Positions 15,378 to 24,060 of a stretch of DNA of 33,700 nucleotides are shown in pieces. Position numbers and translations under genes: made by a program. Below the pieces are notes generated by a model. The model saw only the letters and a program-made list of their open reading frames with translations, was not told the DNA's origin and did not search any database. Source of the stretch: Pseudonocardiales bacterium (GTDB lineage Bacteria; Actinomycetota; Actinomycetes; Mycobacteriales; Pseudonocardiaceae). Position 1 is the first letter of the stretch. Each line of letters opens with the position of its first letter. The stretch is taken from the NCBI GenBank assembly GCA_019243635.1, contig JAFAUB010000089.1, positions 1-33,700 of the forward strand, in the 5' to 3' direction.

Positions 15378-16011
15378 TCAGGCGTGGGCGAATGCCTTCT
15401 CGACGATCACCACGTCGGGGTTCGAGTGTCCGTAGGCGAAGATCCTGCCCTGGCCTTCGCGCGGTGCGTGCATCGCCTCGATCCCCGTGAGCGTCCGGTA
15501 GGCGGTCACCGGGGTCTTGAACCCGCACCTCGGGCCCAGGACCCTCCTCAACCGGCCGTGACCGCCCTCGATCCGGTTGGTGAGGTACCTCACCAACCGA
15601 TGCCGCACCGATGTCGCACACCGCCCGTCGGCCTTGAGCTCGGCGATCGCCGCGGCCAGGGCGGGGTTCTCATCCGTGTCGATCACCCTCGGAGGTCCGG
15701 CATGCGCCGTGGACCGCGGCGTCGTGACCAGGAACCTCTTCGCTGAGGCGGTGTTTCGCCTGGTGGACAGGGAGAACTCCAGGGTGTCGCCGGGGAAGGT
15801 GACCGCCCGTTACAGACAGCACCACCTCCCGCCAACCCGGATGCAGGTCTCATCGACCCGCCACGACTGCGCTGTCCACTCACCGACACGGCGGTACCAG
15901 CGGGTCCGCTTACCCGGCTCGGGTGCGTAGCGCCGCACCCACCGACAGACGGTGGTGTGGTCGACCGGCACGCCCCGTTCGGTGAGCATCTCCTCCAGGT
16001 CGCGGTAGCCG
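15378..16011 (-). pseudogene. IS6-family transposase, truncated and with a nonsense codon
   Basis: Read on the minus strand from 16011, the frame starts inside the family at GYRDLEEMLTERGVPVDHTTV; the first ~30 residues are lost and an in-frame TGA stands upstream. The catalytic residues remain: SWRVDETCIRVGGRW (Asp), VIDTDENPAL (Asp) and NRIEGGHGRLRRV (Glu), followed by the typical AYRTLTGIEAMH ending. A TAA at 15810-15812 replaces the usual tyrosine in the RW-C-x-L-Y-R segment, splitting the protein just after the first Asp. All else is in one frame, so decay is recent: one end deletion and one point mutation. It cannot transpose by itself. Confidence 0.9.
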
Positions 16012-16654
16012 ACCGCAACTCCTCGTCAGAGGTAGTAATCCCTACACTGGTGATCGGGGACGGTCAGGGCATGCCTACGAGCAGCTTGCTGCACGGTAAG
16101 GGGGGCTGACACGGACAACGCGGCGGTGGTGGCTCAACGAGCTGGCTGTGGGGGTTCAAGGCTGCGGGGGGCTTGCGCACTGACCACCCGCCTCACGCTC
16201 GGTGACGCGGCGTGATCGTGCATCTACCTGCGGGTACCCGGCGACAGGTGACATGAGTGACCGTTGTTGACCCCTCCTGACCCTGAGAAGGGGCACGCGG
16301 GGGGCACGCACTCGGCCAGGCACGTGTGTCTCCGTCCTCGGCGGGAGAGGGTGGAGACCCTGCGATTAACAGATGCAGGCGGGGCGCTGATTGGACCGCT
16401 CGACGTGGGCATGCGGCGTTCGCTGAGTGGCGTCGGAGGGCGGCCCGGTGCTGCTCGTTGCGGTCAGAAGTGCGGTCAGATGAGCCGTCCGACTTGCTGG
16501 GCGACGGTCGCGCAGGAGCTGAACGCATAGAGTTGGGTGTCCGTTCTGCACGGTCGGGCTGGGTTGTCCGGTGGCATCAGCTCGGGCCCGGACGTTCGGC
16601 TCCATTCACGGGTCGGGCTGCGATGAGATGTCGGGCCGTTGCGGGTGTGGGGAG
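16012..16654. other. Non-coding stretch between IS6 and IS66 remnants
   Basis: I see no intact gene. Two GGGGCACGC copies lie 11 bp apart (16290-16298, 16301-16309). A short frame at 16216-16251 reads SCIYLRVPGDR then stop, resembling the start of serine recombinases with Ser changed to Pro. The rest is probably flanking sequence of the IS66 element and old mobile DNA debris. Confidence 0.35.
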
Positions 16655-16850
16655 TCAGGGGTTGCCGTTGAGGGCGTTGTGAATGGCGTCGATGGCGTGG
16701 ATGCCGTGGTTGTGGGCGCTGAGGAGGTAGGAGCGCACGCGGCAGTATCCGGCGAGGGTGGGGGTCCAGTATGCCAGTAGCCGGAGACGGCTTGGTGTCG
16801 TTTGGGGCTTTTGAGGGCCTGTTCTGAGGAGTTGTTCGTCTTATCCGGAT
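16655..16850 (-). pseudogene. C-terminal remnant of an IS66-family transposase, frameshifted
   Basis: On the minus strand from the palindrome axis, the sequence reads GYPDKTNNSSEQALKSPKRHQAVSGYWHT, then needs a one-base shift before GYCRVRSYLLSAHNHGIHAIDAIHNALNGNP and a stop at 16655-16657. The N-N-x-x-E-Q segment carries the last catalytic Glu of this family, and the remaining part is its conserved tail. The frameshift lies at ~16756-16770 in a C-rich run. Everything upstream of the axis is replaced by the mirror copy, so the length of the original gene is unknown. Confidence 0.8.
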
Positions 16851-16870
16851 ATCCGGATAAGACGAACAAC
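16831..16870. repeat. Axis of the inverted repeat
   Basis: The axis cuts ATCCGGATATCCGGAT, which is itself two tandem copies of the palindrome ATCCGGAT. The bases on the right (GGATATCCGGATAAG) read as sensible IS66 codons G-Y-P-D-K, so at least GGATATCC may be natural sequence and could have seeded a fold-back. There is no loop or unique spacer. Confidence 0.9.
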
Positions 16871-17046
16871 TCCTCAGAACAGGCCCTCAAAAGCCCCAAA
16901 CGACACCAAGCCGTCTCCGGCTACTGGCATACTGGACCCCCACCCTCGCCGGATACTGCCGCGTGCGCTCCTACCTCCTCAGCGCCCACAACCACGGCAT
17001 CCACGCCATCGACGCCATTCACAACGCCCTCAACGGCAACCCCTGA
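16851..17046 (+). pseudogene. IS66-family transposase C-terminal remnant (right-arm copy)
   Basis: Identical to 16655-16850, including the frameshift (~16931-16945) and stop at 17044-17046. A continuous frame beginning at 16802 crosses the axis, but its first 16 codons exist only because the mirror copy is joined here. Confidence 0.8.
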
Positions 17047-17689
17047 CTCCCCACACCCGCAACGGCCCGACATCTCATCGCAGCCCGACCCGTGAATGGA
17101 GCCGAACGTCCGGGCCCGAGCTGATGCCACCGGACAACCCAGCCCGACCGTGCAGAACGGACACCCAACTCTATGCGTTCAGCTCCTGCGCGACCGTCGC
17201 CCAGCAAGTCGGACGGCTCATCTGACCGCACTTCTGACCGCAACGAGCAGCACCGGGCCGCCCTCCGACGCCACTCAGCGAACGCCGCATGCCCACGTCG
17301 AGCGGTCCAATCAGCGCCCCGCCTGCATCTGTTAATCGCAGGGTCTCCACCCTCTCCCGCCGAGGACGGAGACACACGTGCCTGGCCGAGTGCGTGCCCC
17401 CCGCGTGCCCCTTCTCAGGGTCAGGAGGGGTCAACAACGGTCACTCATGTCACCTGTCGCCGGGTACCCGCAGGTAGATGCACGATCACGCCGCGTCACC
17501 GAGCGTGAGGCGGGTGGTCAGTGCGCAAGCCCCCCGCAGCCTTGAACCCCCACAGCCAGCTCGTTGAGCCACCACCGCCGCGTTGTCCGTGTCAGCCCCC
17601 CTTACCGTGCAGCAAGCTGCTCGTAGGCATGCCCTGACCGTCCCCGATCACCAGTGTAGGGATTACTACCTCTGACGAGGAGTTGCGGT
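17047..17689. other. Non-coding stretch between IS66 and IS6 remnants (right-arm copy)
   Basis: Mirror of 16012-16654. No intact gene is seen. The tandem GCGTGCCCC pair is at 17393-17411 and the recombinase-like fragment (minus strand) at 17450-17485. Confidence 0.35.
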
Positions 17690-18323
17690 CGGCTACCGCG
17701 ACCTGGAGGAGATGCTCACCGAACGGGGCGTGCCGGTCGACCACACCACCGTCTGTCGGTGGGTGCGGCGCTACGCACCCGAGCCGGGTAAGCGGACCCG
17801 CTGGTACCGCCGTGTCGGTGAGTGGACAGCGCAGTCGTGGCGGGTCGATGAGACCTGCATCCGGGTTGGCGGGAGGTGGTGCTGTCTGTAACGGGCGGTC
17901 ACCTTCCCCGGCGACACCCTGGAGTTCTCCCTGTCCACCAGGCGAAACACCGCCTCAGCGAAGAGGTTCCTGGTCACGACGCCGCGGTCCACGGCGCATG
18001 CCGGACCTCCGAGGGTGATCGACACGGATGAGAACCCCGCCCTGGCCGCGGCGATCGCCGAGCTCAAGGCCGACGGGCGGTGTGCGACATCGGTGCGGCA
18101 TCGGTTGGTGAGGTACCTCACCAACCGGATCGAGGGCGGTCACGGCCGGTTGAGGAGGGTCCTGGGCCCGAGGTGCGGGTTCAAGACCCCGGTGACCGCC
18201 TACCGGACGCTCACGGGGATCGAGGCGATGCACGCACCGCGCGAAGGCCAGGGCAGGATCTTCGCCTACGGACACTCGAACCCCGACGTGGTGATCGTCG
18301 AGAAGGCATTCGCCCACGCCTGA
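17690..18323 (+). pseudogene. IS6-family transposase, truncated with nonsense codon (right-arm copy)
   Basis: Mirror of 15378-16011. The frame starts at GYRDLEEM (17691), the TAA is at 17889-17891, and the normal stop ends at 18323. The same lesions in both arms show that they predate the duplication, or that the duplication is artificial. Confidence 0.9.
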
Positions 18324-18390
18324 GAACAGTCGGCAGCTCACGGCAGCGGTCGAGCAGCTGGCAGCGGGCTCCACCGCACCCTCACCCCAC

Positions 18391-18405
18391 CTTTGCAACA
18401 GCACC
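18391..18405. repeat. IS6-family terminal inverted repeat (right-arm copy)
   Basis: CTTTGCAACAGCACC, the inward-facing complement of the repeat at 15296-15310. The two copies form an artificial pair about 3.1 kb apart around the axis; they should not be mistaken for the two ends of one composite element. Confidence 0.85.
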
Positions 18406-18834
18406 GATATTCTGCCCGCAGCCTTGGTCGATCCCGGAATGGTGTACTGCCAGCTGTGCCGGTCCACGACCATCCCCGCCCCACGCGCCGGAAGGTGACG
18501 TGTCCACCACCTTGGCATGGCCAAGGGTGTCCCGTCCCGGCGTCGAGTGTCATCGACTGCGGGGGTCTGTCCGGGGGGCGGTCGGGTCGGCGGGGACGGC
18601 CCTCAGCACCCCGTCCCAACCTTCATTCCGATGCGCTTTCCGCACGTCAGCAGCGGTTCAGAACCTGTCCCACCGGGTCTGTCCCAGACAAGGCCTGGCG
18701 GGACATGTGGGACGGCTCCCGGTGTCGCTCGCGGATGGTTTAGTGACACGGCCGCCCCGGGCCATACGGACCGCATGTGCGTGTGTTCGACCGTGCGACA
18801 CGGTCTCATCCGGCGGCTAGTCATGGGTTCTCGA
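18406..18834. other. Non-coding stretch (right-arm copy)
   Basis: Mirror of 14867-15295. The nested inverted repeat is at 18667-18713 and the CCTTGGC hairpin at 18510-18526. No gene is supported. Confidence 0.4.
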
Positions 18835-20154
18835 TCACGTCTGTTTCGGGTCGATCCGCACGGTGTCCGGGTCGAACCCAGGCCCCGGCCGGGTGATGGG
18901 CAGTACGGTGACCGTCATCAGGGTGTCGAGCACGGCGCGGCGTCGGCCGATGTCCAGCCCGGCCCACACCGCGGCGGGGTTCGGTGCGTCCACAATCCCG
19001 GCGAGGGGGCTGGTGGCGGTCGCCGCGGTGATCTCGGCTTCGGCGCGTGCCAGCCGGGCTGTGGCCCGGGTCCGGGCGATCTGCGCCTCGGCGCGGGTCA
19101 GCTCACCCTCGCCGAGCATTTCGGCGATCTCGGTCAGCCGGGCGCGGGTGGCGGTGGCGGTGGCGCGCAGTGCGACCAGGTTCACCTCGGGTGCGGCGGG
19201 GCGCAGCAGCTCGAGGGCATCCGGACGGGACAGCCGCTCGACGATGATCCCCTCGATGTAGGTGTCCAGTGGCCCGGCCGTGCGGACCACGTGTCCGGTG
19301 GTGCCGCGTTGGCCGGGGCAGCGGTAGCACGGGGTGCCCCGTCCGGCGGTGGACACCCGCAGCGACGGTCGCTCACACCCCGCGCACACGTACAGCCCCG
19401 AGCCCAACCACTTCACCCGAGCGTCAGAGGGACTGGTCCGCCGGGACGGGTCGGTCAGGATCGCCACCACCGCCCGCCACTGCTCCTCGGGCACGATCGC
19501 GGGCCAGCTCGCCGGGCCGATCACCTGCCCCCGGTGCTGCCGCAACCCGGCGTTACGCGGCTTGAGCAGCAACGCCCGCACCGCGTGCGCGTCCCACGCC
19601 CGGGCCTTCATACTGGTGGTCAGCCCGCTCGCGCTCAGCTCCCGCGCCACCGACCGCAACGAGGCACCCGCCAGCACCGACTCCACAGCGGTACGCACCG
19701 CGGCGGCCTCGGGCTCCCGCACCCTCACCCCGTCGTCCTCGTAGCCGAACGGTCGCGGACCACCCGAGCGGCGACCGGCCCGCGCGCGCTGCAAGGCCGC
19801 CGCCGCCACCCGCTCCCCGCGATGCTCGCTCTCATACCGGGCCAAGGTACCCAGCGTGCGGGCCAGCATCCGCCCCGAGGGACTCGACAGGTCCAACGGC
19901 CCCGCCGTCGCGGTGTGCGTCGGGACGTCCCGGCCCTCGTTGCACACCGAGATGTAGTCCTCCAACTCGATCGGGGAGCGGTGCAACCGGTCGGTGTGCC
20001 AGGCCAGCACCGCGGTGATCCGCCCGGCCTGGATCGCCTCGAGCATCGCCCGGTACCTCGGACGCGGCGTGCCCGAGTAGGCGGACAGGTCGTTGTCACT
20101 GAACACCTCGGCCACGATCCAGCCCAGCCGCTCGGCCAACACCCGACAGTCAGC
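18835..20154 (-). pseudogene. Serine recombinase lacking catalytic N-terminus (right-arm copy)
   Basis: Mirror of 13547-14866. The possible GTG start is at 20142. A 566-codon frame on the opposite strand (18517-20217) is its antisense and has no family features. Confidence 0.85.
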
Positions 20155-20624
20155 TGGCCATGGCCCGGGTCGGTGAGGCTCGCCGCCAGCAGCCGGACCC
20201 CGCAGAGCGCCTGGTAGGTCCCGGCCAGGCGACCGGCCAGCAGGTTATCGCCGCTGACCCGGTGCGTGAGCCGGGTTAGCGAGTCCACGACCTCGATACC
20301 CGCCCGGCGCGGCACCGGGATCACGGCCGGGGTCGATGACCGGCGTCGGCGGCGACGGTCTGAGGTAGCGCGGTGCTGGCCCATATCGCTCACCGGGCGG
20401 CTTGCGGGTCCGTGATCCCCACCGGGACGCACCGGTTCCGGCCCGAGCGCCCTGGTCAGCGTCTCAAGGTTGGCGCGGATTTCGCCGAGGTGGCTGAGCA
20501 ACTGGCCGGTGGTGGCCGTCAGGCGGGTCGATATCTGATGCAGGCGGCGATCGATCGCGTTCAGCCTTGCCAGCACGTCTTCATCCGTGCGGCGCGTCGG
20601 CTCGCTGACGGGCTCTGCGCTCAT
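20155..20624 (-). pseudogene. Truncated accessory protein (right-arm copy)
   Basis: Mirror of 13077-13546; the ATG is at 20624, and the junction with the recombinase remnant is at 20154/20155. Confidence 0.5.
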
Positions 20625-20713
20625 GGCCGGTAGACAACCGCGGGTGAGAGCGCCACGGTAGACGCTGCGTAGTCGATTGAGCACTATTCCGTAATCGAAT
20701 ATGCGGCGGGCGA

Positions 20714-20953
20714 TTACTCGCTGTTCAGTGCGGTCCAGGCGTTCACGATGATCTCGGGAAGTGTTGATCTTTCTGGTCGCCAGCCCAGCTCGGTCCGGAT
20801 GCGGGTGCTGTCGGCCAGCAGTGTCGTGAGCTCGTGCGCGGCGGTGGTGTGCCGCCGGGGGGTCAGTCCGATCACGTGGTGGCTGTGCTCGATGAGGAGG
20901 GCGGCTACCACGTAGCCGACGAATCCGGCGGCTCCGGTGACCAGAACCCTCAT
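20714..20953 (-). pseudogene. GalE-like stub (right-arm copy)
   Basis: Mirror of 12748-12987, with the Rossmann GxxGxxG start and epimerase-type C-terminus joined directly. Its ATG overlaps the upstream stop. Confidence 0.7.
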
Positions 20954-22782
20954 CGGCCGAGGAGTTGGCGCCGGTGTTGCCAAGCCAGCTCGACGCAGGC
21001 CCGGGCGCTCGGTGCTAACGGCTCGGCGCGTAGCCGTTCGCGGGACGCTTCGGTGAACGGGATGCCCACGGTGGGGCGGCCGGCCTCGGTGCTGACCGCG
21101 GCGCCTTCCTCATTCACGGCGACCATTTTCGAGAACAGCGCGTCGAACACCGGTGCCTCGATGACCGCGACCGTCACCAGTTCCACCGTTAGCGTGAGCG
21201 GTTCGCACACCATGGCGCAGGCGAAAACACGGAAGTCACCGGCCTGGCGGGCCCGCTCGAAAGACACGAAGGGCTCGTCGATATTGTAGGCGATCGGATC
21301 GATGCTGTTTCCGTCGTGCTCGCAGTTGCCGAGGAACTCCTCGGAGAACTCGCGCTGGACGTTACGCCACAAAGAGAAGTCGTTGTTTTGATGCGCTGGC
21401 GCGAGGGCTGCTGGCTGGAATAGACCCGCGGGTATCACTTGGTACACGCCGCCCCCGCCAGCCACCGCGCTGGCGTCCCGGTGATGCAGGTAAATGCGGT
21501 GCCCCTCGATGGGATCGCGCCGGATCGTCAATGTAGCGATACCGGGCAGCACCGGCCGTGCGGACAAATCGAACGGGTCGACAATGCTCCGACGAAACGG
21601 CAACTCTGCGAAACTCGGGCGCTTTTTACCCGCTGCGAGCCACGCTTGCGCGAACTCGTGCGCCGACGCTTCACATACGTCAAGAGCGCTGAAGAAGGAC
21701 GTGTAGTGGAATCCCAGCATTCCCCGGGAACCAGCCCATGCCACGTCGAGCAGGCGATAGCTGACACGGTTGTCGAATAGTCTGGGCCGGGCCAGGTCAC
21801 GCAGCGCGCGGGAGTAACGGTCATAACGCTCACCACCTGCCATCAGAGGGCGCACGCCAGCGGATCGTGGGCCGTTGCCGTCCAGCTGCGGCGCTGGTGG
21901 ATCGGGGCGCCAGGCCAGCTCGATATCGGCCAGGTCGACCGGGCCGTCCGGCAGCCAGCTCACCGAGGTGAGCACCGTCGTCCCCGGGATGCGCTGCTGC
22001 GCCGGGTACAGCTCGGCGGCCAGCTCAGCCAAGACCACGCGGTGGCTGTTCAGCTGGCGGCGGATGTCCCGCCAGTGTTCCTGGCTGTCCCGGATCGGGC
22101 CTGGCCGGTCGCTGACGTGCGAGGCGAAGGGGCGGGCGTCGGCCGAGCGGTCCGGCAGCACACCTAACCGCTCCGGTGGGATGCCGAACGTCTTCGCGAT
22201 GTGCCGTAGCTCTCTGACGTCTTGCAGGGCTTGGGTGCCCTTCTCCAGCTTGGACAGCCGTGACTGTGTGGTGTTGAGCCGAATCGCCGCTTGCTCCTGG
22301 GTCAGCCCTTCATAGATGCGGTACCAGCGAATGACCTGCCCAACATCCGAACCATCCGGCGGCGCCGACGCGGCGTGTGCCACCTGCAACCAGCTCATAA
22401 AACCTCCGTCCGCGGTGTCCTCAGCCGTTCCCGTGATGATCCTAGGCGAGGCGGTGGCTGTCTGGTTATCCGCTCCTGTCGTGGTGGTGTCCGCAACGGC
22501 GCGCGCGGCATCATCGGGCGGCGAACCCGCCGGTTCCGCACCCTCAGTTGTTCCGGCGAGATTCCTGGTGAACCGTGCCTGAGCACCCTCCCCGGCGCGT
22601 TCCAAGGTGGTGTCTAACGCTTGCTGCATCTCGGAGCTGGGGACGCGCTCGGGCTTCTGATGCCACATTGCGACCGTCCGCACTGCGGTGCCCAGATGCG
22701 CGGCGAACGACTCATTGGTCATCCGTAGCGCGGCTTGCAGCGCGCACGCGGCGCGGCCCGTCCACAGCTGTACCGGTTCCAT
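20950..22782 (-). CDS. Two-HTH regulator with Nudix-like C-terminus (right-arm copy)
   Basis: Mirror of 10919-12751, identical throughout. The alternative internal ATG (Met129) is at 22398, with its GGAGG at 22403-22407. Confidence 0.75.
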   Translation of the reverse strand: MEPVQLWTGRAACALQAALRMTNESFAAHLGTAVRTVAMWHQKPERVPSSEMQQALDTTLERAGEGAQARFTRNLAGTTEGAEPAGSPPDDAARAVADTTTTGADNQTATASPRIITGTAEDTADGGFMSWLQVAHAASAPPDGSDVGQVIRWYRIYEGLTQEQAAIRLNTTQSRLSKLEKGTQALQDVRELRHIAKTFGIPPERLGVLPDRSADARPFASHVSDRPGPIRDSQEHWRDIRRQLNSHRVVLAELAAELYPAQQRIPGTTVLTSVSWLPDGPVDLADIELAWRPDPPAPQLDGNGPRSAGVRPLMAGGERYDRYSRALRDLARPRLFDNRVSYRLLDVAWAGSRGMLGFHYTSFFSALDVCEASAHEFAQAWLAAGKKRPSFAELPFRRSIVDPFDLSARPVLPGIATLTIRRDPIEGHRIYLHHRDASAVAGGGGVYQVIPAGLFQPAALAPAHQNNDFSLWRNVQREFSEEFLGNCEHDGNSIDPIAYNIDEPFVSFERARQAGDFRVFACAMVCEPLTLTVELVTVAVIEAPVFDALFSKMVAVNEEGAAVSTEAGRPTVGIPFTEASRERLRAEPLAPSARACVELAWQHRRQLLGR

Positions 22783-22807
22783 TAAAAATAGCCCCTAAAA
22801 CCGTGAA

Positions 22808-22855
22808 GTGCACTACGCATGCACTGCGAGCGCCTTGATAGTGCACCGCGAGTGC
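22808..22855. promoter_or_regulatory. GTGCAY repeat cluster (right-arm copy)
   Basis: Mirror of 10846-10893, upstream of the two-HTH gene on the minus strand. The 11/22 bp helical phasing is preserved. Confidence 0.45.
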
Positions 22856-22916
22856 GTGGTTGATGCAGCGGATTCGCTGTTGACTTACCGGCATGAACAG
22901 CAGCCACCCGGAACAC

Positions 22917-23345
22917 TTATCCCCTCACTGTTTTCTGGCTCGAATCCACGAGCCGTATCACCGCTTCGATACTGGTCTTGACTTCGTCGATCCGGTCGTT
23001 CAGCTCGCCAAGATCACCGAGCCATGTCTCTATCTGTGCGAGTCGATACTCGATCGCAGCCAGCCTTCCCGGAACGTCGTCATCGGAACGGCTCACCGGC
23101 TCGCCGATATCCGGGACACGCTGGCCCTTCAGTACTGCGGCCAGGTGCTGAGGGTGCCACCCAAGTGCTATGGACAGCGCTTCGAGCGTCCGCGCGCTCC
23201 GCCGGCGCTGCGCTGAGTTGTGGTAAAGCTCGCCGACCGTCGCTTTCGAGACCTGCGAGCGTCCAATTAACTCGGTCTGATTGATTCCGAGTTCTGTCAT
23301 GCGCTGGCTGATCGCTTCCGCGACGGCCGCCCAGTCCTCCGACAC
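22917..23345 (-). CDS. XRE-family regulator, 142 aa (right-arm copy)
   Basis: Mirror of 10356-10784, with the GTG start at 23345 and GGAGG at 23351-23355. Confidence 0.85.
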   Translation of the reverse strand: MSEDWAAVAEAISQRMTELGINQTELIGRSQVSKATVGELYHNSAQRRRSARTLEALSIALGWHPQHLAAVLKGQRVPDIGEPVSRSDDDVPGRLAAIEYRLAQIETWLGDLGELNDRIDEVKTSIEAVIRLVDSSQKTVRG

Positions 23346-23438
23346 ATATTCCTCCGCGCTCGCTCTGGCGGCAAAGACTAGCGCGGCTCACACGGCTTGA
23401 CGGATGTATCCGAGCACGGGGCACACCCATGCCTCCTG

Positions 23439-23479
23439 TTGGATTAAATCATCCTGAAATACAGCATCAAATCATCCAA
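23439..23479. promoter_or_regulatory. Operator-like repeats (right-arm copy)
   Basis: Mirror of 10222-10262. AAATCATCC is at 23446-23454 and 23469-23477, between TTGGAT (23439) and ATCCAA (ending 23479). Confidence 0.45.
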
Positions 23480-23509
23480 TATGGATCGACTAGAAAGGCC
23501 CTTACCTCA

Positions 23510-23725
23510 ATGCGTACCGACAGGTCCACCGCCGGAGATCCGGCGTACTACACCATTCGGGAAGCCGCCTGGATTCTCGGCGTCAAGCCCTCGACCGTCT
23601 CCGCCGCGATCCGTCTGGGCACGCTGCGCGCGGTGCGTCGGCGTAGCCGACTGATGGTCCCGGCCAGCGCCCTGGCCCGGCTGCTCGCCCAGCCCACCGC
23701 CGACGGTGGGGAGAAGTCCCGATGA
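23510..23725 (+). CDS. Small HTH/excisionase-like protein (right-arm copy)
   Basis: Mirror of 9976-10191. The ATG is at 23510 with GAAAGG at 23493-23498; the stop overlaps the next ATG. Confidence 0.8.
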   Translation: MRTDRSTAGDPAYYTIREAAWILGVKPSTVSAAIRLGTLRAVRRRSRLMVPASALARLLAQPTADGGEKSR

Positions 23726-24060
23726 GCCAGACGCCGGGTAGCGCCGTGCTGATCGTGGTGCTGTCCCTAGCCGGATTGGGGATGCTGGTGGCGTTCCGCA
23801 GCGGCGCCCGCAGCGGGCACCGCCTGGCCCGCCATAGCCAGGAAGTCACCCGCATGGGCGGCAACCTCCTCCGCGCACTGGGCACGGCGGTGTTCATCGT
23901 CGCCGTGCAATGGGCGGTGGTGGTATTCACCTCCGATGCCCGCGCGTGGGCGGTGGCCCTCGGCGTTCCCGCGCTGTTCGCCGGTTCTGCGATCGCCCGG
24001 ATGTTCTCCGTCACCGAGATCATCCACCCGGACACTCACCGCCGGGGGGATCGCCGATGA
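23722..24060 (+). CDS. Small membrane protein of the transfer operon (right-arm copy)
   Basis: Mirror of 9641-9979; ATGA overlaps at both ends (23722-23725 and 24057-24060). Confidence 0.7.
   Translation: MSQTPGSAVLIVVLSLAGLGMLVAFRSGARSGHRLARHSQEVTRMGGNLLRALGTAVFIVAVQWAVVVFTSDARAWAVALGVPALFAGSAIARMFSVTEIIHPDTHRRGDRR

Noticed and set aside
16831..16870. A hairpin telomere resolution site
   Set aside because: The axis lies in IS66 coding sequence and no telomere resolvase or terminal protein gene was recognised; kept only as a remote alternative.
16802..17095. A 97-codon gene spanning the axis
   Set aside because: Its start exists only because the mirror copy is joined; the rest is IS66 remnant read past the frameshift.
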